Shown here piece after piece: positions 51,271 to 63,035 of a DNA stretch of 64,000 bases; positions within the stretch are counted from its first letter, which is position 1, and each line of letters opens with the position of its first letter. The notes below the pieces were generated by a model. The model did no database searches, had not been told where the DNA came from, and saw nothing but the letters and a program-made list of their open reading frames with translations. A program made the position numbers and the translations under genes. This DNA comes from Ectocarpus siliculosus (lineage: Eukaryota > Sar > Phaeophyceae > Ectocarpales > Ectocarpaceae), in NCBI GenBank assembly GCA_000310025.1, contig FN649735.1:4116556-4180555 (forward strand), written 5' to 3'.

Positions 51271-52901
51271 TGCGCGGACAGAAGGGAGGAGTCAACGTGG
51301 ATACGGTAACAGAAGAAGTACCCGACTGTTTGTGCGGAGAGACTCTACCTGCTTTCCTTGCTGAAATAACGCGATTGAGAGTCAAATGGCCTGACAAGAG
51401 GATACTAGTGTCCACAGCGGACGTGAACAACGCTTACCGAAACGTGAGAGTTGCGCCAGACGATGCACAAAAATTCTGCTATGTGATAGGAGACGTACTA
51501 GTCGCCGACTTTAGACTGACGTTTGGATGGGCAGGTTCGCCCGGTTTTTGGGGAGTCATGGCGTCCGCTGCTGAACACTCACACCGCAACACCAACGTAC
51601 ACAACGTACAACTAGTAGACGAAGGGATCGAAATGATGTCACATGTAAAAATAGTCGAGCCGTGGGAAGACGGACCACCCGCCCGAGTGCCCCGAGACGC
51701 CAATGTGAAACCGCATGACGGAGGCGGACCCCACGACGATTTCTCGTGCGGGGTGTACGTAGACGATTTCGCTTTACTGAAAGTACAACATGCGCCAGAC
51801 GACGCTTCAGCGCTGGTAGCCTCCGCGTCATTAGCGTCTGACTGTGTGAGACTCTTCGGGCCAGCAGAGGCGGGCCCAACGCCCATTCTCGCCCCGAAGA
51901 AAAGCACAGACTGGAACACGAAAGTGGACTTTCTTGGACACACGATAGACACCCATAAAATGACGATCACAACAACACATGAGAGGATCGATGCGATAAG
52001 GACCGCGCTAGAGAACGATTGGCCACAGACCAGAGAATTCGCTAGTGTGCAAGAAGTCCTGAGTATGGCTGGAAAACTCTGGAACATGACATATGTCATG
52101 AGGGCGGGGAAATATTTCGTGTGGCACCTCTTACGCCTCACTGGCCTACACGACAAGGCTAACAGACGGTCGAGAGAGAAGAGGCAGGTACGTCTCGGTT
52201 GGGAGTTCCATGGAGACCTAGACTTCTGGAGATGGGCGCTGAAAGTTAAACTGGCGGAGAAAGGAGAGTCACTTAGCGCGTTTTTCTTTAACCACGTCCA
52301 ACGCACGCCTTTCCGTCACTACCTGTCGGATGCTAGCTTCGACGCAGTCGGCGGACACTGTCCCGAACTAAAGGTATTCTGGCGGTATCGATTTAAACCC
52401 GCGTTTACCGCGGAGCTGAAAAGGAAAGCGGAAGCCAAAGAAACCAGCGCGATCACGATCAACACGCTAGAACTGCTCGGAATGATAATTACATGTTGGG
52501 TGGTCCAAATGGTCGTGGGAGAAAAGCCGACGCAACACGGACAAGCTATCATGATGAGGGGAGACAATATGTCGGCGGTGTCGTGGGTGAACAGATGTGG
52601 GGGCTCGAGAGACAGGCGAGCGGGACTGCTCATGAGACTGCTTGGTCGCATGGAGATTGAAAACGGATGGTGTCATGTGGCAAAACACATCCCGGGACGC
52701 GAGAATACCCTCGCGGACGGGATATCTAGATGGACGTCAGAGGACGTAGAAGTCAATGTGGAAAGACTCACGCATGATAATAACTGGCGAATGCAAGACA
52801 TCGGAGACACCGGAAGAGAGCTGATTGAAATGATACTGCAAGAGAAACTCCAGAACCAAAGAACGGATGGCCTCGTATGGAGCCGCATGGCAAGCGTGTA
52901 A
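51222..52901 (+). CDS. YR-retrotransposon reverse transcriptase and RNase H
   Basis: From the A10 run the frame reads IRIINDFSFDP, then the catalytic-Asp motif VSTADVNNAYRNV, FGWAGSPGFWGVM, the YVDDFALL box (about 51756) and FLGHTID. RNase H follows: SDASFDAVGG (52326), TINTLELLGM, MRGDNMSAVSWVN and ENTLADGISRW provide the D-E-D-D set. The open frame extends upstream to 51111 only as a shadow. The stop at 52899 overlaps the ATG of the recombinase ORF by 25 nt. Domain order and lack of integrase are typical of DIRS/Ngaro elements. Confidence 0.93.
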   Translation, partial: KKKIRIINDFSFDPKLMRGQKGGVNVDTVTEEVPDCLCGETLPAFLAEITRLRVKWPDKRILVSTADVNNAYRNVRVAPDDAQKFCYVIGDVLVADFRLTFGWAGSPGFWGVMASAAEHSHRNTNVHNVQLVDEGIEMMSHVKIVEPWEDGPPARVPRDANVKPHDGGGPHDDFSCGVYVDDFALLKVQHAPDDASALVASASLASDCVRLFGPAEAGPTPILAPKKSTDWNTKVDFLGHTIDTHKMTITTTHERIDAIRTALENDWPQTREFASVQEVLSMAGKLWNMTYVMRAGKYFVWHLLRLTGLHDKANRRSREKRQVRLGWEFHGDLDFWRWALKVKLAEKGESLSAFFFNHVQRTPFRHYLSDASFDAVGGHCPELKVFWRYRFKPAFTAELKRKAEAKETSAITINTLELLGMIITCWVVQMVVGEKPTQHGQAIMMRGDNMSAVSWVNRCGGSRDRRAGLLMRLLGRMEIENGWCHVAKHIPGRENTLADGISRWTSEDVEVNVERLTHDNNWRMQDIGDTGRELIEMILQEKLQNQRTDGLVWSRMASV

Positions 52902-54064
52902 AGAAAAGAAGTAATAAGAGTAAGACGAGAATGATGGGCAAAAGAACTAAAGAAGGTGTAATGACCCTAACGTGTTCAAGTACAGGAAGCGAACACGGGA
53001 CGAAAGGAACGAGCGATGAAGGCGAAAGGCTCCTCAGGATAATGGAGCACGGCTCCCTGAACGCGAGCACGCTGAAAGGATACCACAGCAAGTGGGACAC
53101 GTGGACAGATGAAAGAGCTAAAGCGAATCTGAGTCCATGGTTGTACGAGGAGGACGGCGTGGATAGCGCAGTGAGAGAGCTGACTGTGTTTATGGCATCG
53201 AGGTGCTTAGTGTATAAGAACCAGAGCCAAACGGTGAAGGGGTACCTCGCGGCTATCAAGTACTTCCATAAACTGTACGCAGGCTGGGAGCTGCCCACGT
53301 CGCACTTCAGAGTGGCAGCTGTTGGGAACGCAATAGACAGACTGCATGCGAGGGCAGAGACGAAACAGTTGGTAAGGCAACCGCTCACCGTGCCGATGAT
53401 TATAGCAGGGAGAGAAAGAGCGCTGACGGATGTTTTCAGACTAGTGACGTGGATGGGGATCGCTCTCTCGTATTTCTTGCTGTGCCGAGCGTCTGAGCTG
53501 TGGGCCTACCACAACGGATTAGTACACGCCGATTTTTGTCGTACGAGGGGGAACCTTGTATTCTTCGAAGGATCGTGTCGGCTAGCGTGGGACGAAAGAA
53601 GGCGGGCAGACAGAGTAGAAGTGACTTTTCGCGCATCAAAAGCGGACCAAAAGAGGCGAGGCGCGGTAGTGACGAGAGAGAGAGTAACGCGGGACGAGGA
53701 AGTGGGACAGATGGCTGAGAAGATGGGGGCGCTCGAGATTTTGCTGAATCTGCTTGACGTGCACCCAGAGTTAGGAAGTACCGCGCCGCTCATGCAGTCG
53801 GTCAAGCAGGGACGGTGGGCAGTAGTGTCGAGGTCGGAAGCAACAACAGCGTTGAGAGACATGGCGAGAAGAGTAGGAGAAAACCCAACGCACTTCGCGC
53901 TACACTCAGGGAGGATAGGTGGTGCGACGCAACTAGCAAAGCAGGGCGCATCGGTTATTCAGATTCAGAGGGCGGGAAGGTGGAAGTCAGGAGCCTTTAT
54001 GACGTACGTTAGGGCAGGAGGGGAAGGCGCTAATTATGTATCGCGCGCACTAGCGTCTAGTTGA
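52877..54064 (+). CDS. YR-retrotransposon tyrosine recombinase
   Basis: 395 codons from a true ATG that overlaps the RT stop. A basic N-terminus is followed by a SAM-like core-binding domain (LNASTLKGYHSKWDTWTDE; SQTVKGYLAAIKYFHKLYAG). In the catalytic domain the first Arg is in LLCRASELWA (about residue 205), the HxxR pair is HSGRIGGAT (about residue 343), and the nucleophile Tyr is in RWKSGAFMTYVR (about residue 376). All catalytic residues are present and the ORF is intact. It would integrate circular cDNA by site-specific recombination. Confidence 0.95.
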   Translation: MEPHGKRVKKRSNKSKTRMMGKRTKEGVMTLTCSSTGSEHGTKGTSDEGERLLRIMEHGSLNASTLKGYHSKWDTWTDERAKANLSPWLYEEDGVDSAVRELTVFMASRCLVYKNQSQTVKGYLAAIKYFHKLYAGWELPTSHFRVAAVGNAIDRLHARAETKQLVRQPLTVPMIIAGRERALTDVFRLVTWMGIALSYFLLCRASELWAYHNGLVHADFCRTRGNLVFFEGSCRLAWDERRRADRVEVTFRASKADQKRRGAVVTRERVTRDEEVGQMAEKMGALEILLNLLDVHPELGSTAPLMQSVKQGRWAVVSRSEATTALRDMARRVGENPTHFALHSGRIGGATQLAKQGASVIQIQRAGRWKSGAFMTYVRAGGEGANYVSRALASS

Positions 54065-54112
54065 AGGGGAGAAACAGCGTGGACAAGAGCGCCGAATATC
54101 GGGCCGCGCAGT

Positions 54113-54294
54113 GGGATATGACCTGGGCATAGACGTCGGGTTGGCCCGATAAGTGATACCTAGTGAGTCCGAGAGGAAGTCAATGGTTCGGTTCATAGGT
54201 TGGATTTTGGTTTTGATATTTCTTGGTTTCGGCGTTTCTGATTTCTTGTCGCTTTTTCTAATAATCCAAATTTCTTGAGCAAATCCACAAAACG
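54113..54294 (+). repeat. Split direct repeat B1
   Basis: Starts GGGATATGACCTGGGCATAG, ends CTTGAGCAAATCCACAAA; the same sequence is at 54662-54838. Confidence 0.94.
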
Positions 54295-54295
54295 A

Positions 54296-54555
54296 AAGGA
54301 TTCGGTATAACCGTGAATCCGTGGTTTGTGGAAGCGTACCGGAAATTTCGTGAAAGAGCGGCGAGAGACAAAAAAGGGTATACGGGGGTATAGCTATGTA
54401 CAGGGTACAGAGAAGAGAGAGAGGTTGGCAGAAGCTTTTGGGATCCTTGGGAAGCCGAGGACCTCGAAGGGAAAAACGTTGCATCGCCCGCAAAGGCAGT
54501 GCAGCAAAGCAGCAGCGAGAGAAAAGAGTTTTCGTTTGGGACTTGATCGAATTTT
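54296..54555 (+). repeat. Split direct repeat A2
   Basis: Second copy of A1, directly adjoining B1. The A2/B2 spacer (54556-54661) is CCCACC-rich at its start. Confidence 0.95.
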
Positions 54556-54661
54556 CCCACCCACCCACCCTGTCGCTCAAGAGAGGAGGGATCAATGGGA
54601 AGAGAAAAATCTGTCTAGTGCCAAATTTGTTCTCCAATTTGCGTTGACTTTTGTGTGTATG

Positions 54662-54838
54662 GGGATATGACCTGGGCATAGACGTCGGGTTGGCCCGATA
54701 AGTGATACCTAGTGAGTCCGAGAGGAAGTCAATGGTTCGGTTCATAGGTTGGATTTTGGTTTTGATATTTCTTGGTTTCGGCGTTTCTGATTTCTTGTCG
54801 CTTTTTCTAATAATCCAAATTTCTTGAGCAAATCACAA
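54662..54838 (+). repeat. Split direct repeat B2, right end of the YR element
   Basis: Second copy of B1, ending at GCAAATCACAAAT with a one-base indel relative to B1. Host DNA resumes after about 54838. Confidence 0.93.
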
Positions 54839-55878
54839 ATCCATTTTCACTTTGCGGCGGGACTGTCGGGTTTCGCCCAGTGGTTTACCTCGACCATCTG
54901 ACGCCCACAAGAAGCACCGAGCAGACACCGCACACCACGTAGCAGATTGCCGTAGATTATGTGACACATAACAGCGCTTGCGTAGATGTGTCGATACCTG
55001 TTTCCCACCAGAAAATGAAAAGAGTCTGAATGCAAGCGCCATAAGAGGAGATGTACGAGGTTTCGTGTGAACGCTCACGCCACTCGCCGCCTCTTTGAAC
55101 AGACGCTCACATTTATCTTACATTTTTTTTTGTTCCGACTGCGTCTTTTCCACAATAATTTTTCCCGCGCCTTGATCGTGTGCGAGATCGCACATGGGGT
55201 ATCCGAGACACCCGCCCACCCTCTTGTCTCTGGCCCACCAGCTCACACACTCCATCATATCGCCCCATCTGTACTCCTGACCAGCGCAACATACCTTCGA
55301 CCCCCAAAAAGGCACTGTGAGTATGATGCGGTTGTTCGACGTAGCGGCAGCCTGTGTCCGTGTAGATGGCCTGGTACGTGTTGTGTATTGTTTTCGTTCT
55401 ACATGTACATTCACCGCTCCTTATAAAGTGCAGTCAACCCGATTCTGTTCTATACAACAAGAGAACAAGCAATTTTTTCCACTGGCAAGAGTGTGTAAAT
55501 GATGTTGGGTATTTTGGGGTCTTTCTATGTATGATGCTTCATAGAATCTATCGAGTGGAAGGCGGTGCCAGCCATGATCGCCTCGCCCACAAAGAGGAAA
55601 GAAAACAGCCATGTGCTGTAGACTACCCTGTAGACTACATAGTCTGAGAACGTCGGGTCTTTCTTCACAACAAACTCCGCCCCTAGTAAAGGGAGAACTC
55701 GTGAAGACTGTCGGAGAAATACACTGCGCTGTGTCAATTACCCCGAGCACTGGTTAGCCCTCCCCCGATGCCTGGAAGTTTGCCCCGCCTCGTGATGACT
55801 TGGGTCATCTTTCGTACGCCTAACGTACGATGATCTTTCCTATTCAGGTGTTCAGTTCTCAGCAATCTCAAGGTCAAG
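54839..55878. other. Intergenic region upstream of the WSC gene
   Basis: No convincing exon seen. It should contain the WSC gene promoter; no clear TATA or Inr is called. Confidence 0.45.
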
Positions 55879-58800
55879 ATGCATCTCCTTTCACTGGCGC
55901 TACCGATGATCCTTCTTGGGGTCGTCATTGGTGAGAGATAAAGATAAAGCGTGCACACAAAGACCGGATTAAACGGTCGTCCTCTCAATGTCTGAACAGT
56001 ATCATGGATGCTTTCTCGGGGCTGAACAGGTGCGTGCTCGTTACCTCAGCACCCAGAATTTACCGCTCCGAGAACTTGGGCGATAGAGTCGGGCACCCCG
56101 CGCTCACGGCAAAAGGGCGGGGTTCGCCAATGGTCTTGGAGATCTTATTCGCACACGAGTGTGCCCTAAGTTGGTCGTTTCAGAGTTCTTGGGTTGTGCA
56201 TGAGATCTCCGGACCCCATAATCATGCCAACATTCTCAACGACTGTCGACCACCAGCAGCAGGGCAGCGCCAGAGACAGGTTTCTCGCCACTCGGTTGGC
56301 GGTATCAGAGTTCTTGCGTTGTGCATGAGATCTCCGGACCCCACGATCATGCCAAGAATCTCAACGACTGTCGACCACCAGGAGCAGGGCAGCGCCAGAG
56401 ACAGGTTTCTCGCCACTCGGAGGAGCTGCGTCGATTCTCGAAGGGAACTGTTGTATTCTAACCGTAGCCATAACTACGGATAAACGTGTCCAACCTCGGA
56501 CAAATGGGTCTAACTTGTAGCAGCAACGCAATGATCATTGTGGTCCCTCATCCACTTGACTATAAAATGTTCTATTCTTCGAAGGATCAAAGGAAGCGCC
56601 CGACGCCCGGGGCATAACCTCTCATGTAGGCAAAACCACTGCTCACCTCCGATTCTACGTACAGCCATCCCCCGAGGGTAGTAGCATATATGTTCGTCCC
56701 TCGTGGGCCTTTGCACATGGGGCGTCTTGACAAAGGGTCTCTGCTCAGTTCGTGAGATCCGCGTCGTCCGATTGATGCCGGAGAAGGTCAGTCCGATGAC
56801 CCATCTTACCTCGGGTGCTTCTCCGACCCTGCTGGCAACCGCGTCTTCGAGATCTCGGATTCTACCTCCGCTATGACCGCAGAGGCGAGTGACCGATCGA
56901 TGGGCGGAAATACAATACATAACATGTTGTGCGCGTGTGTTTGGTTGCTTTGCGTTGTCAGCGGGAAGGTTATAGGCGAGATGGATAGCGCTCTTCGCGT
57001 TGCCCGCTTGCGGCGGTTGTTGTTGCTGATGCTCTGCGGTATTCGCGAAGGATTTGTCCACCCTCTCGAAATAGCTGCCAGTGACCCACCACCCCAGCGC
57101 TGCCATATTTCCATCTGCGAACGTCACCCCTTCCCTGTGCGGACTTTCGACCGCCTCGCGTGCATACACACGACCCTTCGACGACAGGCCTGTTCCGAGC
57201 TCTGCCCTGACTCGGCTTTCTATGGCACCCAGTACTCGACAGAGGTAAGAATGTCAGATTCGAAACTATCTGCGTCAGGCACTGATCAACGGTGGGGTGG
57301 CGTACGAAAGATCGCGACAGCAAGGTTTAGATGTGGTGCTGGTACCGGGGATGGACGTTGCGGACCCACGTGCATGATTACATGGTCACACTTGGGCGCC
57401 ATGCCTTCTCTATACCTGCAAACAACGACAAGGAGGTCTCAACGTTTCAGCCGTTGCACTTTGGCTTCCCTAAGCCATCGGGTTTGGTAGGTCCCCGCTA
57501 TGCGTCTCTTGGCTGGTTGTTCGCTTCTTGATACGCTAACCTTCCCTTTGCGCCACACAACATCAGAGGTCAGCGTTTTTTCCTTTAGCATGACCATATC
57601 GGACTGTATAGACTAGATGAAAACACACACACACACACGCACAAGTTGAAACCGTTGCCTCACGATCGGGACCACTCCGTAGACGCGTCCTTCGTGAATC
57701 CAGATATATTTCATTTGTTACTTTTCTCGGCCGTTGCTCAGCGGCACCGCCACCGCCAAGCATACCCTTCTCCGCTCACTCTGCATATCACAGAGCGCCG
57801 CATGCCACTCTCGAACCCACGACACCATCTCACACCACCCTTTGCACCCAAAACCTTTCGCCGTTCCCCCAAAACAGTGCTGGTGCGGTGACAACGTCGG
57901 ATACGCCGACAACGGCGACGGCGTCTGCGACATGGCCTGCTCCGGCAACTCTGATGAGATATGCGGCGGATCCTACGCCCTCTCCGTATACTCGAACGAC
58001 CCCAATTACCTTGGATGCTGGAGCGATCCCCACACGGCGGACACGCGGCTGTTTTCCATCCAGATCGCTTCATCGGAGGACATGACTACTGCGGTGAGGG
58101 GCCAGCGCATGTAGAATAGCGATTGTTCTTATACAACTACCGCGCTGTAGTTGAGTTTGGGTTTCATCTCTCCGCAATGTCGGCACTGTCCGGTGGTGTT
58201 GTTCCATGTTTTGAAGCCAAGCCGTATTTGGTACGTGAAGAGCAACGTGGGGTTGCAGTATTGCCCACCAGCATGGCCGAAGAGGCCAGGAAATATCAAT
58301 CACCTTGCATGCTATGGCCGGGGATGGAGATAGAAAAAATGTTGACCATCTTCCTATCCGGGTGGTAGACGAGTCGAGTCGCCATCTCGAAACCACTCGC
58401 GGCATAAAATATTGATAACGAGTGGTTTATACAACGAAAGAGAAGTTTCATTGCCGTGCACAAGACTGAGCGGAAGCTGCAGAGCGCGTGAAGAAACGGA
58501 AGGACAGCAGTGGCGACCCAACATGCTGTAGGTGGCGGCAGACCGGCATTTTCCCGCCCTCCTACAATCGGTTTTCTTCGAAATCCGGGTAACACGTTCG
58601 GGGATATTCGGGCTCTAATCGAGGAGTTGGTCGCGTGGTGCGTATCAGTTGGGGACTTCGCCTGTTTCAGTCCTTCTGTGGCGAGATGATGTACGTTCCG
58701 TGTGGTTCTCTTGCGAGCGTGTCGCCGAGAAACCGAAATGTCACACGACGCCATTGGCAAGAAGAACCATATGCCGGGGTTATCAATACGTCTCTCTTCA

Positions 58801-61800
58801 GTGCCCACGGCGACGACAGCGCAACTGTCAAGTCGACGTCACAACACAATACGAATTGCATGCAGACGTCGACGCACGTACCTTGTATCATCATGTTGAC
58901 TTGGCCTGTGCGCCACTCCTGATGGGCACATAGATGCTCACTCAGCTCGGAAAACACCGCCATACGACGCCCTTCTGTTTCGCCACACTGCAGGTCTGTG
59001 AAGGTCTCTGCGCCGACTATCCGTTGTACGGGACGCAGTATTCCACTGAGGTGAGAAGAGAGATACACCAGTAGAGTGAACTTCTCGGACGCCTGACGCT
59101 TGGAGAGAACAAGCTGGCTGAAACAGAGAATGTGCACGCACACGTATGGCAGAAACCGACGCAATCATGCCGTACGCATCTTTGTGAAGACGAAACGTAC
59201 TTGTCCTTTCTCTCTCTGCCCCGGCCATATCTGCTCGTATGTGGCATGCGTTGTTTTCTCGAGACAGTGCTGGTGCGATGACGGGACGGCCGACTATGAG
59301 CAGAACGGTCCGGCCGTCTGCGACTTCGACTGTGTTGGATCCTCCGACGGCGAGTTCTGAGGCGGGTATGACGCCATGTCTATTCGCCAACACGAAGTAG
59401 ATAACCCCTACTACCTTGGATGTTTCTACGACCCCCCCGACAACCACATCTTCGAGCTGGTGGCTTCCTCTAGTGACATGACCGCGGAGGTGAGCAACAA
59501 GCAAGCCTGGGGTCGTGGGTTGAGCTATTGATGTGGTCATGCGCCGCTGTCACAAGGCGTGGTATTGTTGCGGATTCGTGGTATTTCGTTGCTCACCCGT
59601 TGTCACGAAGTGTTCACGGATCATCGTCGGACCAACACGCCACCGCCGCCCACCACACTTCGATGTCGCTCTCCGTTCGCTTGGCTTCCTCACATCGACA
59701 ATTGGCTTCGCCCCCACGTGAAAAACCGACCCAGGTCTGCTCGGAGCTCTGCAGCGCGTACCAGTATTACGGAACGCAGTACTCGACCGAGGTGAGGCGT
59801 CCACGATGCGCCACGAGTAACCAAGCGTGGATCGTGGGTCGTGAATGTAGCGAGTGGTGGTGGAACTGCACCATGGACGTTGCAATGGGCTTTCAGCAAC
59901 CACGCCATTGCCCTTGTCCTGGTGGCTTTTGTGAGTCACCGATGTTCCTCGGATCATGTCGGTTCCGCACGCTGTCGTTCGCTCCTCTGTGCACCGACTC
60001 GTTACTGAATGCACCACCCATGGGAGTTGTGGCGTACGCGCATGCCGTGCGCCACGAACACTGTTCTGAATATACAACTAGCCCACATTGAACAAGGTCG
60101 CCGCACGGTGTGGAGGACCAGCGGGTCGGCGCTTCCTTCGACCACACTTGTTAACTGGAAATCGTGTGCTGTTCTCTCCCGCCAGTGATTAAAAAAGTCG
60201 GGCTGTTTGGTTCCCGTCCGCGTCTCTCGCTGTCTATTTGGTTTTGATAAAAGTCTCACGAAGGCGAGCTACAGTAGTACATATCACCCGTCCCAGAAGC
60301 TGTCGCGGAACGTGCTGGTTCGGAGGAAAAGCTCAAAATATTATTGTTCTCGCTCGGTCAGTATGCAGGTTATGGGACGGACGTTTGTTATTTTTCCAGC
60401 ATATCGGCTGACTCACGACCGCTTGCACGCACCCCAGACCCTGCTGTTTCTTGGTCTGCTGCTGCTATGACAACCGTTCTCGAACTCCGCACCATCACGA
60501 TATCGCCCACCTACCACACGTTTCCGTATTGTAGACTACATGTCATGTACGGCACAATGTCGCCATGAAACTCCTGCCCTCCCGGTCACTGTACCCTCTC
60601 CCCCCGTTCTCGACAATACCGAACGCAACAGTGCTGGTGCGGTTATGATTTCACCGGCTACTCCTACACTGTCGAAGCCGTCTGCGACATGCCCTGCTCG
60701 GGCGACTCAACCGAGATTTGTGGAGGCTTCGACAGCAAGAGTGTCTACGAGACCGAAAACATCATTCTGAACACATACCGTGGCTGCTACTCCGACCCCG
60801 CCGACAACCGCGTTTTCGTGCAAGACGATTCTTCTGACGCCATGACCGCAGAAGTGAGCGGGAGAGCGATAGATGCGTGAAAGCGGTCGTTTTCGGTCGC
60901 GTGTATTTGTTTAGCATTGTCCTGACGTGGGCGGCATGCCCTGTGGTAGGGTTTGGAAAAATGTGAATTTGCCGCTGCATGATTCCCGATGTCGATACCG
61001 CGTTGGCATCGCCCGTGAATGGTCAGAGGCTCTCGAAATCGACGCGGAAGTCACCTCACCATCGCTGCAACCAGCCCTCGACGGTGCTCTTGGTTGGCAA
61101 TGCCCCTATAATGACTACTCCTTTCCCCGTCGTCCTGATGATCGATCATTGGGTTACGAAATGTTTACAGCTCTGCGCGTCGCAATGCTCCGACTCGGCC
61201 TTCTATGGAACGCAGTACTCGACAGAGGTGAGGTCGTTGTCACAGTGTACTGCTGTAGTCTCAGACTACGCCATCGGGATGGGTTCGGGTCTGTGAACCT
61301 TTCCGCAGTCACTCTTCTTGCCTCTTGGTGCTCTGTCGCGGTTGATCTGGTATGGCCCTATATCGTGTGTCCCCAAAGGGTGTTCTCAAAAGGGGACAGA
61401 CATATATACCCGGGTCGGGATACCCGGGTCGGGCATTAGGGGCGCTTTTGGTTGTTCCTGCTGCCTCCCGTGTTGCGTCACTCGTCCTGACACCACGGCA
61501 CACATCAATACGCCTTCCTTCATTTTGTCCAAGCGTCAACACCATGAATATGCATCATCTTGCCTCATGAGAAGACCAAACCCCCCTCTCCCCTGTATGT
61601 ACCACCCTTGTCGCCTCACTGTACCACCCCGTCGAAAACAGTGCTGGTGCGGGGACATCAATGCCCCATACTCGGTCAACGGCGAAGGTGTGTGCGACAT
61701 GCCCTGCTCGGGTAACTCCGACGAAACCTGTGGGGGGTCCTACAACATGGATGTCTACGCCCACGACCCCGCGTACCTTGGGTGCTTCTCGGACCCAGCC

Positions 61801-63035
61801 GACGGCCGCGTTTTCGTGTTGGAGAGCTCTACCTCCTCTATGACGGCAGAGGTGACTCAATTTTGTTTCCGATCAAAAGTCGTTTCGTCGTTTCCAGCAC
61901 GCTAACCTGTCAACAGGAATAATGCGCAGTCGAAATGTGTGCTTCGTTTTTGTTGTTGCTGTCGTTGTTGTTGCTTTTCTTGTTTTCCCGACATCGTTTA
62001 GTGCTGGTACACAAAGCGTCAAACGCGTTCGCAACCAACACACCCCGACCTTCTCCCGTTTCGATTTGGTCCTCACTTCTTCCCGGCCCCCTACCCGAAC
62101 AATCGACCATTGCTTGCGCACGCTCGCACATGACCAAACAACCAGGTCTGCGCCTCGCTCTGCAGCGGCTCGGCCTACTATGGAACCCAGTATTCTCAAG
62201 AGGTACGGACTCTTCTAGGGTGTCGACCGTTCGTTATGGGGTAGTGTTGCACAAGAAACATGGTCTTAGGAGCGTGTCGAGCGCTCTCGTGGGCCGTGGG
62301 TGACAATGGCGGTCAGTGTAACTTGGTTCCGAAGCTTTTGGCAAGGATTGCGGTTTGGCGTACTGTAGTTGCTGGCCCATCCTCGATGAATCTCAAATGC
62401 CTCAAAACCGTGCCCAGTCATGATGACGTGCCTGTTCCCTTGAGAATGGAAAACGTGTTGGCTTCACCCCGTCGTACCTTGGCTACTCCAAGTCACCGAG
62501 GGACGTACCAGGACCGTTTCTGTGTAGTTTTTCTGCCTTCACTCACCGTCTTTATGCCGACGAAATACGTGCGAAAGGATTGGAAATGATACTTGCAGAT
62601 GAGTCTGTTTCTGGACAATTAAAGGATGACGAATGGCACGAACGGAGCATCGCCATGATTTAGCGACTTGATTTGCTCGTCGCGTTCTCCAGAACCAGTC
62701 AGGAGCGCAACCTGTATGCATTGATTTCGAACATTGCAGCCGCATCTCGGTGCTTTTGTTCTGAAACCGCCACCACTGCCGCATCACCAATCTCACCTGG
62801 CTTCGTGCAACACCGTACCTCGCCAATGCGGTTCATCTTCAGCATGATGAGACCCGTGCGCTCCTCCTGTTCATACCCCCTTGCATACTGATGCCGCTGC
62901 ATGAAACAGTGCTGGTGCGGTGACAACGCCGACTACGCTGCCAACGGTTTCGGCGTCTGCGACATGCCCTGCTCGGGCAACTCCGACGAGATGTGTGGTG
63001 GTGCCTACACCATGTCGGTGTACCAAGCACTCTAA
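55879..63035 (+). CDS. Secreted protein with five WSC domains, interrupted by an in-frame TGA
   Basis: Exons: 55879-55930, 56787-56884, 57188-57244, 57878-58093, 58994-59050, 59268-59489, 59735-59791, 60632-60853, 61171-61227, 61642-61851, 62146-62202, 62910-63035 (TAA). Exon 1 is a signal peptide (MHLLSLALPMILLGVVIG) ending in phase 1; all later junctions are phase 0. Each WSC domain is spread over three exons: YLGCFSDP..MTAE at the end of one, a constant 57-nt exon (VCSELC..YGTQYSTE), and CWCGD..CDMPCSGNSDEICGG opening the next. WSC domains are Cys-rich carbohydrate-binding modules common in brown-algal cell-wall proteins. No transmembrane segment, GPI signal or enzyme domain is present. 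Exon 6 has TGA (59358-59360) where the sister exons have a TGC Cys codon, so the gene is truncated, a pseudogene or misread. The first long intron starts with GC instead of GT. Confidence 0.87.
56180..56420. repeat. Tandem duplication of 126 bp in WSC intron 1
   Basis: Units from 56180 and 56306 share CAGAGTTCTTG, TGCATGAGATCTCCGGACCC and GACAGGTTTCTCGCCACTCG with few changes. Confidence 0.88.
57622..57642. repeat. CA dinucleotide microsatellite in a WSC intron
   Basis: Nine or so CA units with one interruption (ACACACACACACACACGCAC). Confidence 0.85.
61405..61440. repeat. Short tandem ACCCGGGTCGGGAT repeat in a WSC intron
   Basis: Two 14-bp units containing the palindrome ACCCGGGT. Confidence 0.7.

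Larger units (their letters stand above)
47490..54838 (+). mobile_element. Tyrosine-recombinase (YR) retrotransposon with split direct repeats
   Basis: Repeat order is A1 (47490-47749), coding region, B1 (54113-54294), A2 (54296-54555), B2 (54662-54838). A1 equals A2 and B1 equals B2 essentially base for base. A1-internal-B1-A2-B2 is the arrangement of Ngaro/PAT-type YR elements rather than the inverted repeats of DIRS. Genes in order: Gag with a CCCH finger, RT plus RNase H, tyrosine recombinase. No integrase or target-site duplication, as expected for circular-intermediate recombination. Near-identity of the repeats suggests a recent insertion. Confidence 0.93.

Noticed and set aside
59358-59360. 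Selenocysteine codon
   Set aside because: Replacement of a structural disulfide Cys by Sec is unlikely and no SECIS-like hairpin was recognised; kept only as a minor alternative in the findings.
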